Source: Adenanthera pavonina (taxonomy: Eukaryota; Streptophyta; Magnoliopsida; Fabales; Fabaceae). Taken from it: 64,000 nucleotides of DNA. Position 1 is the stretch's first letter, and each line of letters starts with the position of its first letter. The notes below the pieces were generated by a model that saw only the letters and a program-made list of their open reading frames with translations, did not search any database and had not been told where the DNA came from. The stretch is from NCBI GenBank assembly GCA_026686845.1, contig JAIVEN010000008.1, positions 11,996,501 through 12,060,500 of the forward strand, in the 5' to 3' direction. Of this stretch, positions 48,552-59,421 are shown piece by piece. A program made the position numbers and the translations under genes.

Positions 48552-50505
48552 TGGAGCATCTTCATCGAAGAAAATAGAGCATTCGATTCCTACTACTCCT
48601 ACTACTGCTGCTGTTGCTTTTACTTCCTCCTTCAGTATTGAATCTGGAGAATATTAACTAACCACATTGCCATTATGAAGCAATCCTCAGATCCAAGAGG
48701 AGTACACGACCAAGTTTATGAGTAAGAAGGTAATCAAGCCTCACTGTGTCAATATGGAAGAATTTTTAATCTCTAATAACTTTGATGCTAGGCTGTGGAT
48801 AATTAAATATAAGAATTTGTTAGAGATATTAAAGAGATATGATGATGAGATAGTCAAGACTTGGTATGCCTCTTTGAAATATAACAGCAAGAAAAAGAAG
48901 TGGGAAGTCAATTTGAGATCAAGGACCATCTGGCTAACAGATGAAACCTTTAATGAGGTATTAGAAATTCCAGGGCAAGATGACTTGAAGATTGACATCA
49001 CTGCTTCTGGGTATATGAATGAGGTAGAGACTGTAGATGAAGAAGGTAGCCCTTTCTTGAACTACAAGGAGAGCACAATCCTAAACACTTTATTTAGAAG
49101 AAAGGAGAATAGGCCACCCATAAGCTTGCTAAAGCCCACTGACCTCAATGCTCAAGTGAGAATCCTATACTACATTGTGTCAAGGATTATCTTTAACAAA
49201 GGAGGCAGCTTTAATTTGATTACAAGGGAAGAGGCATATGTGATGGCAGTAATCATGCGTGGGAAGCTTATCAATATAGGACATATCATTCTCTAACGCA
49301 TGATCAAGGCTAGGGATCAGAGAAAAGACTCCACACTTCCTTATGCAGCAATCATCTCTAAGATCTTTCAGTATACCTGAATCCAGCATCTTAAGAAAGG
49401 GAAAGGGAAGCCTACTGAGATCTTCAAGGAAGAAGAGCTGCAAAGGATGGGGATAGAGAAGAAAGATGGAAGATGGATTAGGAAGGAAGCTGAAAAATCT
49501 GAAGATCTCTTCTTTAATGAAGATGCCTCCCTGCAGCAAGAAGGTACCTCTAAGGCTCCTCCAAGACCCACACCTCAGCCTTCTCAGCCTGTACCCTCTC
49601 CATCATAGCCTGCATAAGCCTAAATTCCATCCACTCATTCCTCTCGTGCTAAGCCAATAAAGATCACTGAGTTGTATGGCAGTTTGTCTACACTCATACT
49701 CAACATCAAGGATAAGCAAAATGCCAAGTTTGCTCATCTGCAAGATCAGATCCATCAGTTGGCTAAGAACATAAAGGTAGTAGCTAATGCAGATGAAGAC
49801 ATTCGGAGTGTCATTCCTTTAACATCAGCTCCACCTCAGCCAGAATTCTCTGAGCCGTTATGTCTCCAACTCCTGAACCTCCAAGTCCCTTTGTGCTAGC
49901 CTCTCCTAAGCCTAATGATGTTGTACATGATACTGAGGCTGCAGGCACATTGAGCACACCACAGGCCTCCAGCAATGAGGCAAGTCTTGGTCCTCCCTTG
50001 GACTGTGGCATGGAGGAAGAAGGTCCTCAGGAACTAAGTTCTCATGAGCCCATGCTAGCAGATGCTCAAGATTCAATCTTGTCACATCAAGAATCTTAGC
50101 AAGTTGAGAGACTAGTGGTAGCCATCACTACTTCACCATTGATACAGGCTGCCCTGAATGAAGAAATGAGCATTGTGCCTTATGTTGATTTGCAAGCCGT
50201 TGCACATGATGCTCTTTTACAAGTTTAGAGAAGAAGGCTTGAAGATATGTTTCATCCTCCTGCTCCCACACCTGTTACATCTTATGGTCTCTCGGAGGCA
50301 CGAAGGGCTCAATTGGCAGTCACAAGGCAAGAAATTTCTGAACTTCTTGAAATCTCTGATGATGAGGATGAGGACACAGGTTCTGAAGTTTCTGGATCCT
50401 TGCCAAAGCTTAATCCAAACCTGCCATTTGTTCCTGTGCCTCTCCAGGTTGTTCCAGTATCTCAGATTCCTCCTCCTGTTGATTTTTTTCACCTTCTTGA
50501 TGATG

Positions 50506-50520
50506 CCAAAAAGGGGGAGA
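50506..50520 (+). other. Upstream polypurine tract copy
   Basis: AAAAAGGGGGAGAAG sits inside the end of the post-pol ORF, about 390 bp before the functional tract. Multiple polypurine tracts are a reported hallmark of Sireviruses. Confidence 0.75.
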
Positions 50521-50891
50521 AGATATCCGAGCAAACTAGGAAGTCTGCTGGTAAGAGTTACAACAAAGAGTCCAAGTCAAAGAAATAGTGTTTAGAACTT
50601 ATGGTTGTTGCTTGGTTCTTCCTGTAGTGCTGTATTGTGTTTTTCCGTATTGAGTTCTTGTTGTTGCTTGTAATATCTTGTAAAGTGACTTTTGGATGAA
50701 ATGAAAAATCTTTGTTCAGAATTCCTTGATTGCCATGAATTGTCCTTGTGTTGAACTTTGAATGAGTTAATGAATCTCTTTACTTGATCTACTGTGCATG
50801 ATATCTTTTGGATTATAATGCATATGTTGAGGGAGAGCTTGTTAAAGCAAACCCAAGTACTAATCCAGTTTTAAGTTGTTTTGTCATCATC

Positions 50892-50905
50892 AAAAAGGGG
50901 GAGAA
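50892..50905 (+). other. Polypurine tract at the 3' LTR
   Basis: AAAAAGGGGGAGAA directly abuts the 3' LTR start at 50906, the expected priming site for plus-strand DNA synthesis. Confidence 0.9.
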
Positions 50906-52564
50906 TATTGAATCAAGTGTTTTGATGATTCCAAACCAACCTTCAAGAGCTTGGAGTAAAGATATCAGAGGCGCACAAAAAGGTTTCAAGTGAAGGAATT
51001 CTAGAAAAATCATCACAAGAATAAATGTAGAATCTATCGCCTTATTTTAATTTGAGTAAAAGACTTTGATTTGGTAAAAAAGATGTTTTAAAACCTTGAT
51101 TCTATGTTAATTCATGGAATATTTGAAAAACACCCATCAACAGACGAAGTTTGAAAGGTTTATACTGATCTGCTGTTTTGAAAATTCGAGCTTTGGCTTT
51201 GGAAATTCAAATTTCAAGTTGAAAATGAACAAGTCTAAGAAGAGCCTTCTCTGACAAACGAATTTTGACTTCAGAAATTCGAACTTTGAAACATGTCTGA
51301 AAAGAGCCTTCTCTGACAGACGAACTTTGGCTTTTGAAAATTTGAATTTCAGACAAAATACAACTTATGAAAATTGAAAATTCATCTAAGGATATGTCAA
51401 AGTTCATCTGAAAACAAAGTTTAGAAAGAGCTTGAAGATTGTTCACTAACAGAAGAACTTTGAACATGAAAATTTGAATTTCAGAAACAAAGTTTGTGAG
51501 TCTATTATGATGATATGTTGACATATGAATGATAGTATTCAGAAATTCGAACTTTAAAGTAAGTCTGAAAAGAGGCCTCTCTGACAGACGAACTTTGCAT
51601 TTTGAAAATTCAAATTTCGAATAGATGAACTATTGTGGCTTATTGAACTGCCTACTGACAGGCGAATTTTGGGTATCAAAATTCGAATTTCGAAGGCACT
51701 GTAGCAAAATGGAACAACTATTCATACTTTCCAGATGAACTTTAAACTTAAAAATTCGTATGTTCCAACATAGAAACATTTTTTAAAGATCAAAATTCGA
51801 ACTTTGCTTCATGACAAACGAACTTCGGGAGTTCAACCTTAAAGTCTTTAGCTTTCGGTTTCTATGAAATTCGTCGGTTGACCAACCAAAATTCGAACTT
51901 TAAGTGTCATAAGCATTAAATGCAGTTGGTGAGCGGATAGTTTTTCAGAGTAACCGTTGGGTAACGTCTCTAATGGCTAGATCTTGTCTCTAACGTATAG
52001 TTGAGACATAAATTCATAAATAGAACTTCATTTGAAGATGTGGGTGATGAAATTACTTTGTATATACTGAAACTCTGCAAAATCATCAACTCAAAGTCTC
52101 TTACTCTCACATACTTCATTCTTTGTACTCCAACTTTCATATACACTCTGATTAAGATAGTTTATCCATTGTAAACAATCTTATCTTCATCTGGAAGAAA
52201 GATTTTCTTGTGAGGACACATCACAATGGATTGGGGAAGTACTTAGTTAGAGTGCAAAGAGAGAAAGTGTGAGCTCTAAAAATATAGCATCAACTTTGTA
52301 CTGAGACAATTGCAAGAAGCCCACTGAATTCTTGTAAGATAGTGGAAAATCTCAAGTGATGGCTTGGGGACTAGACATAGGTCAAGATTGAGAAACCGAA
52401 CCAGGATAAACATATGTGTCTTCCCTTCTCTATTACTGCTTTTATCCTTTATTCATTTTCACTCTGTTTTACTGTTACTTTTGCTTTCACCACTTTTGTG
52501 ACTTTTGTAGAAAATTTTAATCTTCCTAATTCACCCCCCTCTTGGGAAGCCAGCATATCTAACA
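50906..52564 (+). repeat. 3' LTR of the Sirevirus
   Basis: 1659 bp, TATTGAATCAAGTG to CATATCTAACA. It aligns end to end with the 5' LTR and retains more intact palindromes (for example AAATTCGAATTT near 51680). Differences from the 5' LTR are mostly G/A and C/T. Confidence 0.94.
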
Positions 52565-52952
52565 GGTTATGAGAAAACTCTTAGCTCTTTTTCTTCTTCC
52601 TCATTTCCCCGTAGGACCTTTCTTGTGGTTAAAGGTAAGTGATGGTTTAGTGAGTCTAAAAAATGGATTTCTTTTTTAAAAAGAAAGAAACCCTTTCACA
52701 ATTGTTCTTTGAAAAATAGTTATAGAAAGTGCTACTTTCAATGGTCATTTTTGTAAAAACAACCGTAGAAAGGGCACCTTTCTATGGCTATTTATGAAAT
52801 AACAGTCATAAAAATATATACTTTTTAGGGCTATTTTTTAACAAATGAAAAATGCTAAACTTTTTATGTCTATAGCTTCTACATATCTTCGATAACAACC
52901 TTAAAGAGCCCAAAATAACAGCCATAAAATGGTGTTTTATGTAGTAGTGATC

Positions 52953-55845
52953 TTACTCATTTATTTACTATACTTTCTCATATTTTGTTTAAATTTCACA
53001 CTATATTCAAAGTGGTTCTGAGGGAAGTGAAAGAGAGAGAATGGAAAGTAGTCTTGCTATGGCAGTTTTTCTAATTTTTTATTTTTTTAATAATAAATGT
53101 TATAGAAATATATTTTTCAAAGTCATATAATATTGTATTTATACAATTTTCATTATTTTTAATATTTTCTATCTGTTATGACAAATGGTATAACTATAGT
53201 ATGATTACATAGATCCAATTTTCACTTTGTAGTATTAGAAGAATAAAATCTGCATAAAAACATATCTACAAGGCTCTAAAAGATATATTTTATATTTATA
53301 ACATTTATTTTTAAAAAAATTAAATCCTGCCAAAGGACCTTGGTTGGAGGATTAGGGCATGTGAGACCTTGAACCCTGAACCTATGAGCGACTGATAAAT
53401 AATTAAATCAAGAGCACTAATTTTTCTAAGGGAAGCGGAAGAGCAAGAAAATGGGAAGTGGTCCTACTATGGTAATTTCTCTTTTTTTTTATTTTTAAAA
53501 CAAATGTTATAGATAGAAATATATTTTTCAGAGTCATATAATCTTGTATGTATACAATTTTCATTCTTTTAATATTTTCTATCTGTTACGACAAATTGTA
53601 TGACTACAGCATGATTACATCGATTCAATTTTCACTTTGTAGCATTATAAGGATAAAATCCGCATACAAACATATCTACAAGACTCTAAAAAAATTAAAT
53701 CCTGCCAAAAGACCTTAGCGGGAGGTTCAGGGCATGTGAAACCTTGAACCCTGCACGGATGACTGACAAATAATTAAATTAAGAATATTGACTCAAGATT
53801 CAATAATCTAATTAGAGTTAGATCATAATTGAACCAGTAGTAATTAATAGTTATCATATGTATTAAAATAATGTTATCATATAAAAAAATTTTAACAAAC
53901 AAATAAAAATGAGTAAAAAATGAAAACAAAAAAAGTTAGAGGATGAGTATATATGAATTTATATCATTAAGCACTTTTAAAAGTTATAAAAGAATAAAAT
54001 TTAAAATTAAAATATAGATTAATAATATGAATAGAAAAATTGAAAATAAAAAAGTGCTTATATAAGCATTACTATATATTTAATTTAATAAATATTTTAT
54101 AATGAATAACACAAAATAATTATTTTAGTATCTATTCTTATTTCATAATTTTAAAATATATATTACCCATTAACGTTTTTCAATAACTAATACCCACTAG
54201 GAATTAATACTAGGCTGCTACACAAAACGTGGCCCAGTTATTTTGGGTTTTATGGCTATGGGTTAGTTTGGTTCTCAATTTTATAAAATTAAATTAAAAT
54301 AAATAAATTTTATAAAAATAAAGTTTAGATAAAGTAAGTTTATTATAAGTTGTTATGTTTAGATATTCTTTTTATAAAAGTTTATTTGACAAAAAATCTA
54401 TTTAAATAATAAGAGTTAAAAATACTTTTAAATATATAATATAGAATAAATTTACTTATATTTTTTCAAAACTTATATTTTATTAAAAAAAATAAAAAAA
54501 ATTTATTATTTAATCCATTTTTTTATTTTTTTAAAAATAATTTATATTCAATCAAATACATCTTCTTAGTTGAAAATCATAATTTTTTCAAAAAAGAAAA
54601 ACCACACAAACAAGCAATGATAGGTCACTGTTATCGTTTCCCCAAGGCACAACTTGAAAGATGTGATGTGGCTGGAACGGTGGGCCGGGGAACCTGTACC
54701 ATTTGAAATGAACAATAAAAATAGTGAGAGGATAACAGACAAATGAACTTGTACTTTTGGGTGACTGACAAATAATTAAATTAAGAATATTAACTTAAAG
54801 ATTCAATAATTTAATTAGAATCAAATTATAATTAAACTAATCATAATTAATAAGAGTTATCAAAATGTAATTGAATCATTTGAGTTTTCAAATATAATTA
54901 TTGTTTTATTACATTATATTATATTATCTTCATATAATTAAACTAAACAAATCCTAAATCTTTATATTTCCATCCCAAATCTTTACTTTCATGTTTGGTC
55001 ATCTTTATGAAAAAGATATTATAATTTTTAGTTATGATTTTTTAAGAATACGTGTTTGGTTAAATATAAACTACTTTTTTAAAAAATAAAAAGTGAGTTA
55101 AATTTTGATTTAAAAAAAAAAGTTACTTTTCATTTAATAAAATGTGAATTTTAAAAAATGAGAAACAAATTTACTCTATATTATATATCTAAAAATATTT
55201 TTAACCCTTATTATCCAAACAAATTTTTTATTAAACTTAATTTTATAAAAAAAAATATTCAAATATAACAACTTACTATAAATTTATTTTATTTTTATAA
55301 ATTTTATTTATCTTAACTTAATTTTACATCTCTAAATATTTTCAAATAGCCCTTCTCTCCTTCATCTCTCTCGTCTGATCATTCTTTTCTCTCCTCAGCT
55401 ATTTTAATTGTTTTTCTGATATTTCATCAAGCAAGAACTCTGGATTTCCTCTTTTTTTGTAACAGGAGAAAAAAAAAATACTAAATCCTTTCGCCTGGAC
55501 ATGTGGCCTATACCGGTTCAGTCGGTATACAGCCAGTTCTTCGAATCCCCAATTTTCCCATATGTTGCGGATTCGACGTGGTTATTACCAGTTCAACCGA
55601 GCAAGCTGGTCTGGATTTTAAAACCATGATGAAAAATTTTAGAGGGTTTTTTTTTTGAAAAAAAGACAATTCAGTATTTATAAGAAATATTTTCTTATAA
55701 AAATTTAATTTAAAAATTCAATATTCATATAAATTAAATTTTTAATTAAGTCAAATTAAATTTCCAACTGATATTATTTATTTATAAATATTTTTTTATA
55801 TAGGTCTCAAAATGTCTTTTTTTCTTTTATTTTTATTTTTATGAA
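52953..55845. repeat. AT-rich intergenic DNA with duplicated blocks
   Basis: A direct repeat of about 380 bp occurs at 53021-53400 and 53429-53790 (landmarks AGTCATATAAT, TTTTCTATCTGTTA, CATATCTACAAG, AAATTAAATCCTGCCAAA). Its trailing edge (GACTGACAAATAATTAAAT, then AAGAATATT and GATTCAATAAT) recurs at about 54762-54860. The rest is very AT-rich with no recognised gene. Confidence 0.75.
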
Positions 55846-56309
55846 AAAATGCAAAATGTATGTTTTAATATCACGTGGATAGTGGAGAAAATATTCTTTT
55901 TCCCTTCTATTTTTGTTTTCACAAAAAAATACAAAATGTATGTTTTAATCTCACGTGGATACTGGAGAAAATATTCTAAATCATGAGGGATGAAATAAAG
56001 AAAAAATTAAAAAAAAAAATAACTGCACCCATGGGCAGTTTTTTTTGTTTTTCCTATTTCGCGCTATCACATTGTATCCTTATCCTTCTTAATGAAAAGG
56101 ACAACTTGAGGAAACCCGTGAAACCAATGGGCGCCTGACGAATACTTGAATCTAGAGCCGAAATTTTTAAGCTCACGTGCGTGGTAGAACATTATAATAA
56201 TTTTTGGTCCCTCACTCACCCCTCTCGACTCAACCTCATTGATAAATAGATGCCCTTTTGCTCTCGTTTCCACACCACTGCATCACAGAAAACCATTCTC
56301 ACTCAGGCA
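55846..56309 (+). promoter_or_regulatory. Kunitz gene upstream region with repeated G-box
   Basis: A roughly 75-bp tandem repeat (CAAAATGTATGTTTTAAT...CACGTGGATA...GGAGAAAATATTC) has copies at about 55852-55895 and 55930-55975, each with a CACGTG G-box (near 55873 and 55952). A third CACGTG lies near 56175. A TATA-like GATAAATAGA is at 56241-56250, about 60 bp before the start codon. G-boxes are common bZIP/bHLH sites in stress- and jasmonate-responsive genes; any such response here is inferred. Confidence 0.6.
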
Positions 56310-56879
56310 ATGAAGACCACCATGTTTGCTTTCTTCCTTCTTTTTTTCTTCGCCTCCTCAGCCACAGCCGAGGATGTCGTTGACACAGAGGGCAACTCCC
56401 TCACAAATGATGCCACATACTACGTCGTCTCATCTGTTCCGACAAGAGGTGGCTTGGGACTAGCCGAAACAGGCAGTGATACTTGCCCTGTTAGCGTTGT
56501 GCTACTCAGTGATCCCAACAACAAAGGCTTACCTGTTAGCATTTCTGCCGGAAGCGGAACGGGAAATATCCAGACAGACACAAATTTGGAAATCTCCTTC
56601 GTTACGGTACCAGAATGTGCTCCTCAATCAAAGTGGATAATGGTTGTGCAAGATGATGAGCGTAAGCATTTGAAAATCTCTGGCAACCCTTTTAGTGGTT
56701 CTATTCAGATTCAGGCAATCAATCAGGTTTCCTATAAGTTTGTGTTCTGTCCCGCATTTAGTTCCTTCTGTGATGATATTGGGGTTTACGTGGATGGTGA
56801 TGGGAACATCCAGTTGGTTATCACTGGTAATGACCCTTGGGGTTTTACGTTCCAGAAAGTTACATCCTCTTCTGCATGA
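56310..56879 (+). CDS. Kunitz-type (STI/miraculin family) protein, intronless
   Basis: 189 codons, no intron, as is usual for this family. Residues 1-20 are a secretion signal (MKTTMFAFFLLFFFASSATA), so the product should enter the secretory pathway. The STI signature follows at once: VVDTEGNSLTNDATYYVV. Four Cys residues (DTCPVSV, VPECAP, FVFCPA, SSFCDDIG) fit the two disulfides of the beta-trefoil fold. The start at 56310 is chosen because it begins a clean signal peptide; an upstream in-frame ATG at 56250 would add 20 hydrophilic residues and lies almost at the TATA box. Between LPVSIS and TNLEISF, where the reactive loop of trypsin inhibitors has Arg or Lys at P1, there is no basic residue (AGSGTGNIQTD). 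A classical trypsin inhibitor role is therefore doubtful; other protease specificity or a miraculin-like role is possible. An AATAAA lies 98 bp downstream. Confidence 0.93.
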   Translation: MKTTMFAFFLLFFFASSATAEDVVDTEGNSLTNDATYYVVSSVPTRGGLGLAETGSDTCPVSVVLLSDPNNKGLPVSISAGSGTGNIQTDTNLEISFVTVPECAPQSKWIMVVQDDERKHLKISGNPFSGSIQIQAINQVSYKFVFCPAFSSFCDDIGVYVDGDGNIQLVITGNDPWGFTFQKVTSSSA

Positions 56880-56976
56880 AGAGCCTGTGTTATATTGTGG
56901 TGTAATCAATCAACTATGTATGAATAAGGTCGCGTGCAGGAAGCCTATGATAATTCCTTGCACTTAGTGCCAACTG

Positions 56977-56982
56977 AATAAA
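56977..56982 (+). terminator. Polyadenylation signal of the Kunitz gene
   Basis: AATAAA occurs 98 bp after the stop codon, a canonical near-upstream poly(A) element at a plausible 3' UTR length. No other gene lies between. Confidence 0.6.
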
Positions 56983-58384
56983 AGTACACTTCATGTGGCT
57001 CTCTAGTATGTGCTTCCACACTCACTCTCTCTCTCTAAATATTTTCTTTATAAAAATTTTCCGATCATTGCTATTAGTTTAAAATTTATAATCCATACCA
57101 ATATATAAATATAAAATCTTTATATTTATCATTGTCAGATACTCAGATCTACATCTTCTTTTTAAGTTTTTTTTCCTGTGATTTGCACCATGTCCTTCTG
57201 TTATTATGTTTTGTGTGGAGAAGCTCTTTGTTGCAAATTGATCGGAACATGCATCACTTTCTCGTGGACTTCTCACCGTTGCGGCGCTCAATTTATCCAT
57301 TCACACCAACTACTAATTATATTTTTATTGTTTGTACAATTTTTATTTATTTTCTTACTCTTTTTTCCTTCCTTTTCTTAAATTCATTGTCACTACGTTC
57401 AAATATAATATCCATTTTGTTTTTGAAATTATAATTATAATAAATAAAAAATTTTGAAATTTCTTCATTCTCAAGGCAAAATACTCAATGCAAAACTACA
57501 GTCATACAAGCTGGAAATTTCTCAATTCTCAATGTAAAATGTGAAAATGAATAAATTTTAATTCTGGAAAAATAAAAAATAAAAAATTTTAATATATTAA
57601 AATAAAACTATTTTCTTCAATATCCACGTGATATTAAAGGGAAAAAAAAAGGAGCTCTGTGAATTAAGTTCCCCCTCAATGCAATTAAAACATTACAATT
57701 TACAAACAGTGGATTATACTTCCTCCATATGTAAGAAATCTTTCTAAAAAATTTATATTTCATAATATACGACATTTTATGGATTACATAGTATAATTAA
57801 TTTATTTTCCAAAATTACCCCTGACAAAATACTCTAAAATTGGTTATTAAAAAAATAATTAATGTAGGTAAGTATTAAACAATGATACATAAAGATAATT
57901 TAGGAAATGGTAGATAGATAAAATAATATTATTTTTAATACTAAGTGACATTTTTTTATGTAAATTTTTCTATATTATAATACTATATAAACATGATTAT
58001 GATACATAATTATTAATAATAATAAATTTACTTAATAAATAATATAAAAATAAAATATTTATTAACTATTTTGAATTGAAAATATAATTATAGATAAATA
58101 ATTCAATTATTTTTATTTTATTAATATTAGATTATAAAATTTATTAATAATATTTTAAATTTTTTATATAATATATAAAATTAAAAAATTATTAAATTTA
58201 TTATTACTAATATAATTTTAATTTAATTATAATTAAATTATTAAATTTTAAATTAGTGTCTTGGTAAATTTAAGGTAGGATCGCATTTTTTAATCTTGGT
58301 TCTTTACTTTACTCAACCGAATTTTGTTTTTTAGCCCCAACATAGCTCCGTCATTGCCATCATGATTCGAAGTTTTTGTCTTCA
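56983..58384. other. AT-rich intergenic region
   Basis: No gene is recognised. A short CT run lies near 57024-57036. The stretch at 57715-57970 (CTTCCTCCATATGTAAGAAA start) resembles a degenerate Stowaway-like MITE but lacks clear paired ends. An inverted-looking copy of the CACGTGATA motif is at about 57620. Confidence 0.5.
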
Positions 58385-58570
58385 ATGAAAAGGACAACTT
58401 GAGGAAACTCGTGAAACCTATGGGCGACGGAAAAATATTTTAATCAAGAGCAGTGGAGAGAGTTCTTTCTTTGTTTTTATGAACAAAATACAAAATGTAT
58501 GTTTTAATATTGGGTGGGTATTGGGGAAAATATTCTAAATCATGAGGGATTAAATAAGGAAAAATCGATG
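58385..58570 (+). repeat. Second copy of the Kunitz upstream sequence, no gene
   Basis: AATGAAAAGGACAACTTGAGG with GTGAAACCTATGGGCG matches the sequence at 56090-56135, and AAAATACAAAATGTATGTTT with AATATTCTAAATCATGAGGG matches 55926-55991. The two parts occur here in the opposite order to the Kunitz promoter. The G-box is altered (TTGGGTGGGTATTGG in place of CTCACGTGGATACTGG). No Kunitz coding sequence follows. Confidence 0.78.
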
Positions 58571-59421
58571 TTAAATCCTAAAACCTTTAAATAATTATAA
58601 TTAACTCCCACATTCATAAATAACTATGATAAAGTCCCATGGGGACTTATTTGAAAAGAAAAATTGGTCCAAGTTACTCATTTATCCTTTAATAAGTTGT
58701 TATGAAGTGATCATCGGACATTCAAAAAATACACAAGAAAACCATTGCCTTCCTCTTCCCTCTAAGTTTCCTTCATTCACCATGAAACTAGACAGAGATT
58801 GAGCATTCCTCTACATTCTCTCAACTTTAGTGAGGTAAATGTATAAGTTCGAGTTATCTTCATATTTTACCATATCATTCTCTTACTCTAAATTAACTAT
58901 TCTTTCTCTCACTATTTCTCTGTGAACCATGAAACAAAAATGGTGGTTTTTCTATCAATAACGTTTGAAAATGATATTCGATGTTGGGGTATTTTGTATT
59001 AGATAATAAGTAAAGCTATTAACAGTGGAAAAAGAGACTGGGTAATGGGTTTTGAACATATTTGGGCAACATTGTTCAAATGTTAGATTGTGAATTCATG
59101 ATCTATATATTTAATGTTTGATAGCATTGCCTAATGAGAAATTAGAAAGTTACCATTAAATTGTGGGAGTTATTATTAAATGGTAGAATATCATCTGAGA
59201 ATTGTGGAAGGAGTTCGAGTGTTAAAAATTGGAAACTGTGGTAGTAAATAGTAGAATATCGTTTGAGAATTGTGAAAAAAGTTTGCGTGTTAAAACTTGG
59301 AAAATATAGCAGTGAATAATGGAATTATAATTGTTAACTTGTATTTGACTACTATTTGAGAATGATTTGATTATAAGTGTTGAAATTTTAATATATATTC
59401 ACTCTATTTGATGTCTGTAGG
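58571..59421. other. Spacer upstream of the MULE transposase
   Basis: No gene is visible. Short imperfect repeats (GAATATCATCTGAGAATTGTGG near 59186 and GAATATCGTTTGAGAATTGTG near 59252) suggest a local duplication. This may be MULE 5' sequence; no terminal inverted repeat was identified. Confidence 0.45.

Larger units (their letters stand above)
45916..50588 (+). pseudogene. Sirevirus post-pol (env-like) ORF, split by a solo LTR
   Basis: The ORF begins at an ATG near 45916 with a basic, Lys- and Ser-rich N-terminus (MNHSSTKMAIV). It is interrupted at 46114 by the solo LTR and resumes in frame at 48557 with ASSSKKIEHS. A conserved-looking block at 48718-49296 (NFDARLWIIKYKNLLEI, WLTDETFNEVLEIPG, REEAYVMAVIMRGKL) resembles the plant retroelement domain found downstream of pol in SIRE-like elements. 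Further on are a Pro- and Ser-rich stretch, a possible coiled coil near 49650-49790 (NAKFAHLQDQIHQLAKNI), and a C-terminal acidic segment (SDDEDEDTGSEV) ending KKGEKISEQ over the first polypurine tract. Numerous stops and frameshifts are present. No transmembrane segment is evident, so 'env-like' is positional only. Confidence 0.75.
38284..52564 (+). mobile_element. Sirevirus-type Ty1/copia retrotransposon, full-length but dead
   Basis: Two direct LTRs (38284-39940 and 50906-52564) are flanked by a perfect GGTTA duplication (38279-38283 and 52565-52569). The internal region has an initiator-Met PBS, gag, pol in copia order, a long post-pol ORF and two AAAAAGGGGGAGAA polypurine tracts. This layout, the gag sequence RPPGFSGEHYGYWKMMMQIY and the extra downstream ORF are those of the SIRE/Maximus (Sirevirus) lineage. 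The downstream ORF is split by a solo LTR at 46115-48551. About 13 differences in the first 185 aligned LTR bases, mostly transitions, indicate an old insertion. It lies within the CACTA at 33497-52949. Confidence 0.95.
33497..52949 (+). mobile_element. Non-autonomous CACTA element hosting the whole nest
   Basis: The left end CACTATGACAAAATAATC and the complement of the right end, CACTACTACATAAAACACC, both followed by ATTTTATG, form terminal inverted repeats. A 3-bp ATC duplication flanks them (33494-33496 and 52950-52952). Subterminal repeats of the type TATGGCTGTTATT and complements occur at both ends (33540-33800, 37160-37190, 52730-52930). Removing the solo LTR (33889-37076) and the Sirevirus (38284-52564) with their duplications leaves about 2.0 kb. 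No transposase is present. It is a different CACTA family from those at 22000 and 34548. Confidence 0.82.

Noticed and set aside
45916..50588. True retroviral envelope gene
   Set aside because: No signal peptide, transmembrane segment or glycoprotein-like features were seen; the label env-like is only positional.
57715..57970. Stowaway MITE
   Set aside because: The left side resembles a CTTCCTCC terminus, but I could not pair it with a right end or show a TA duplication.
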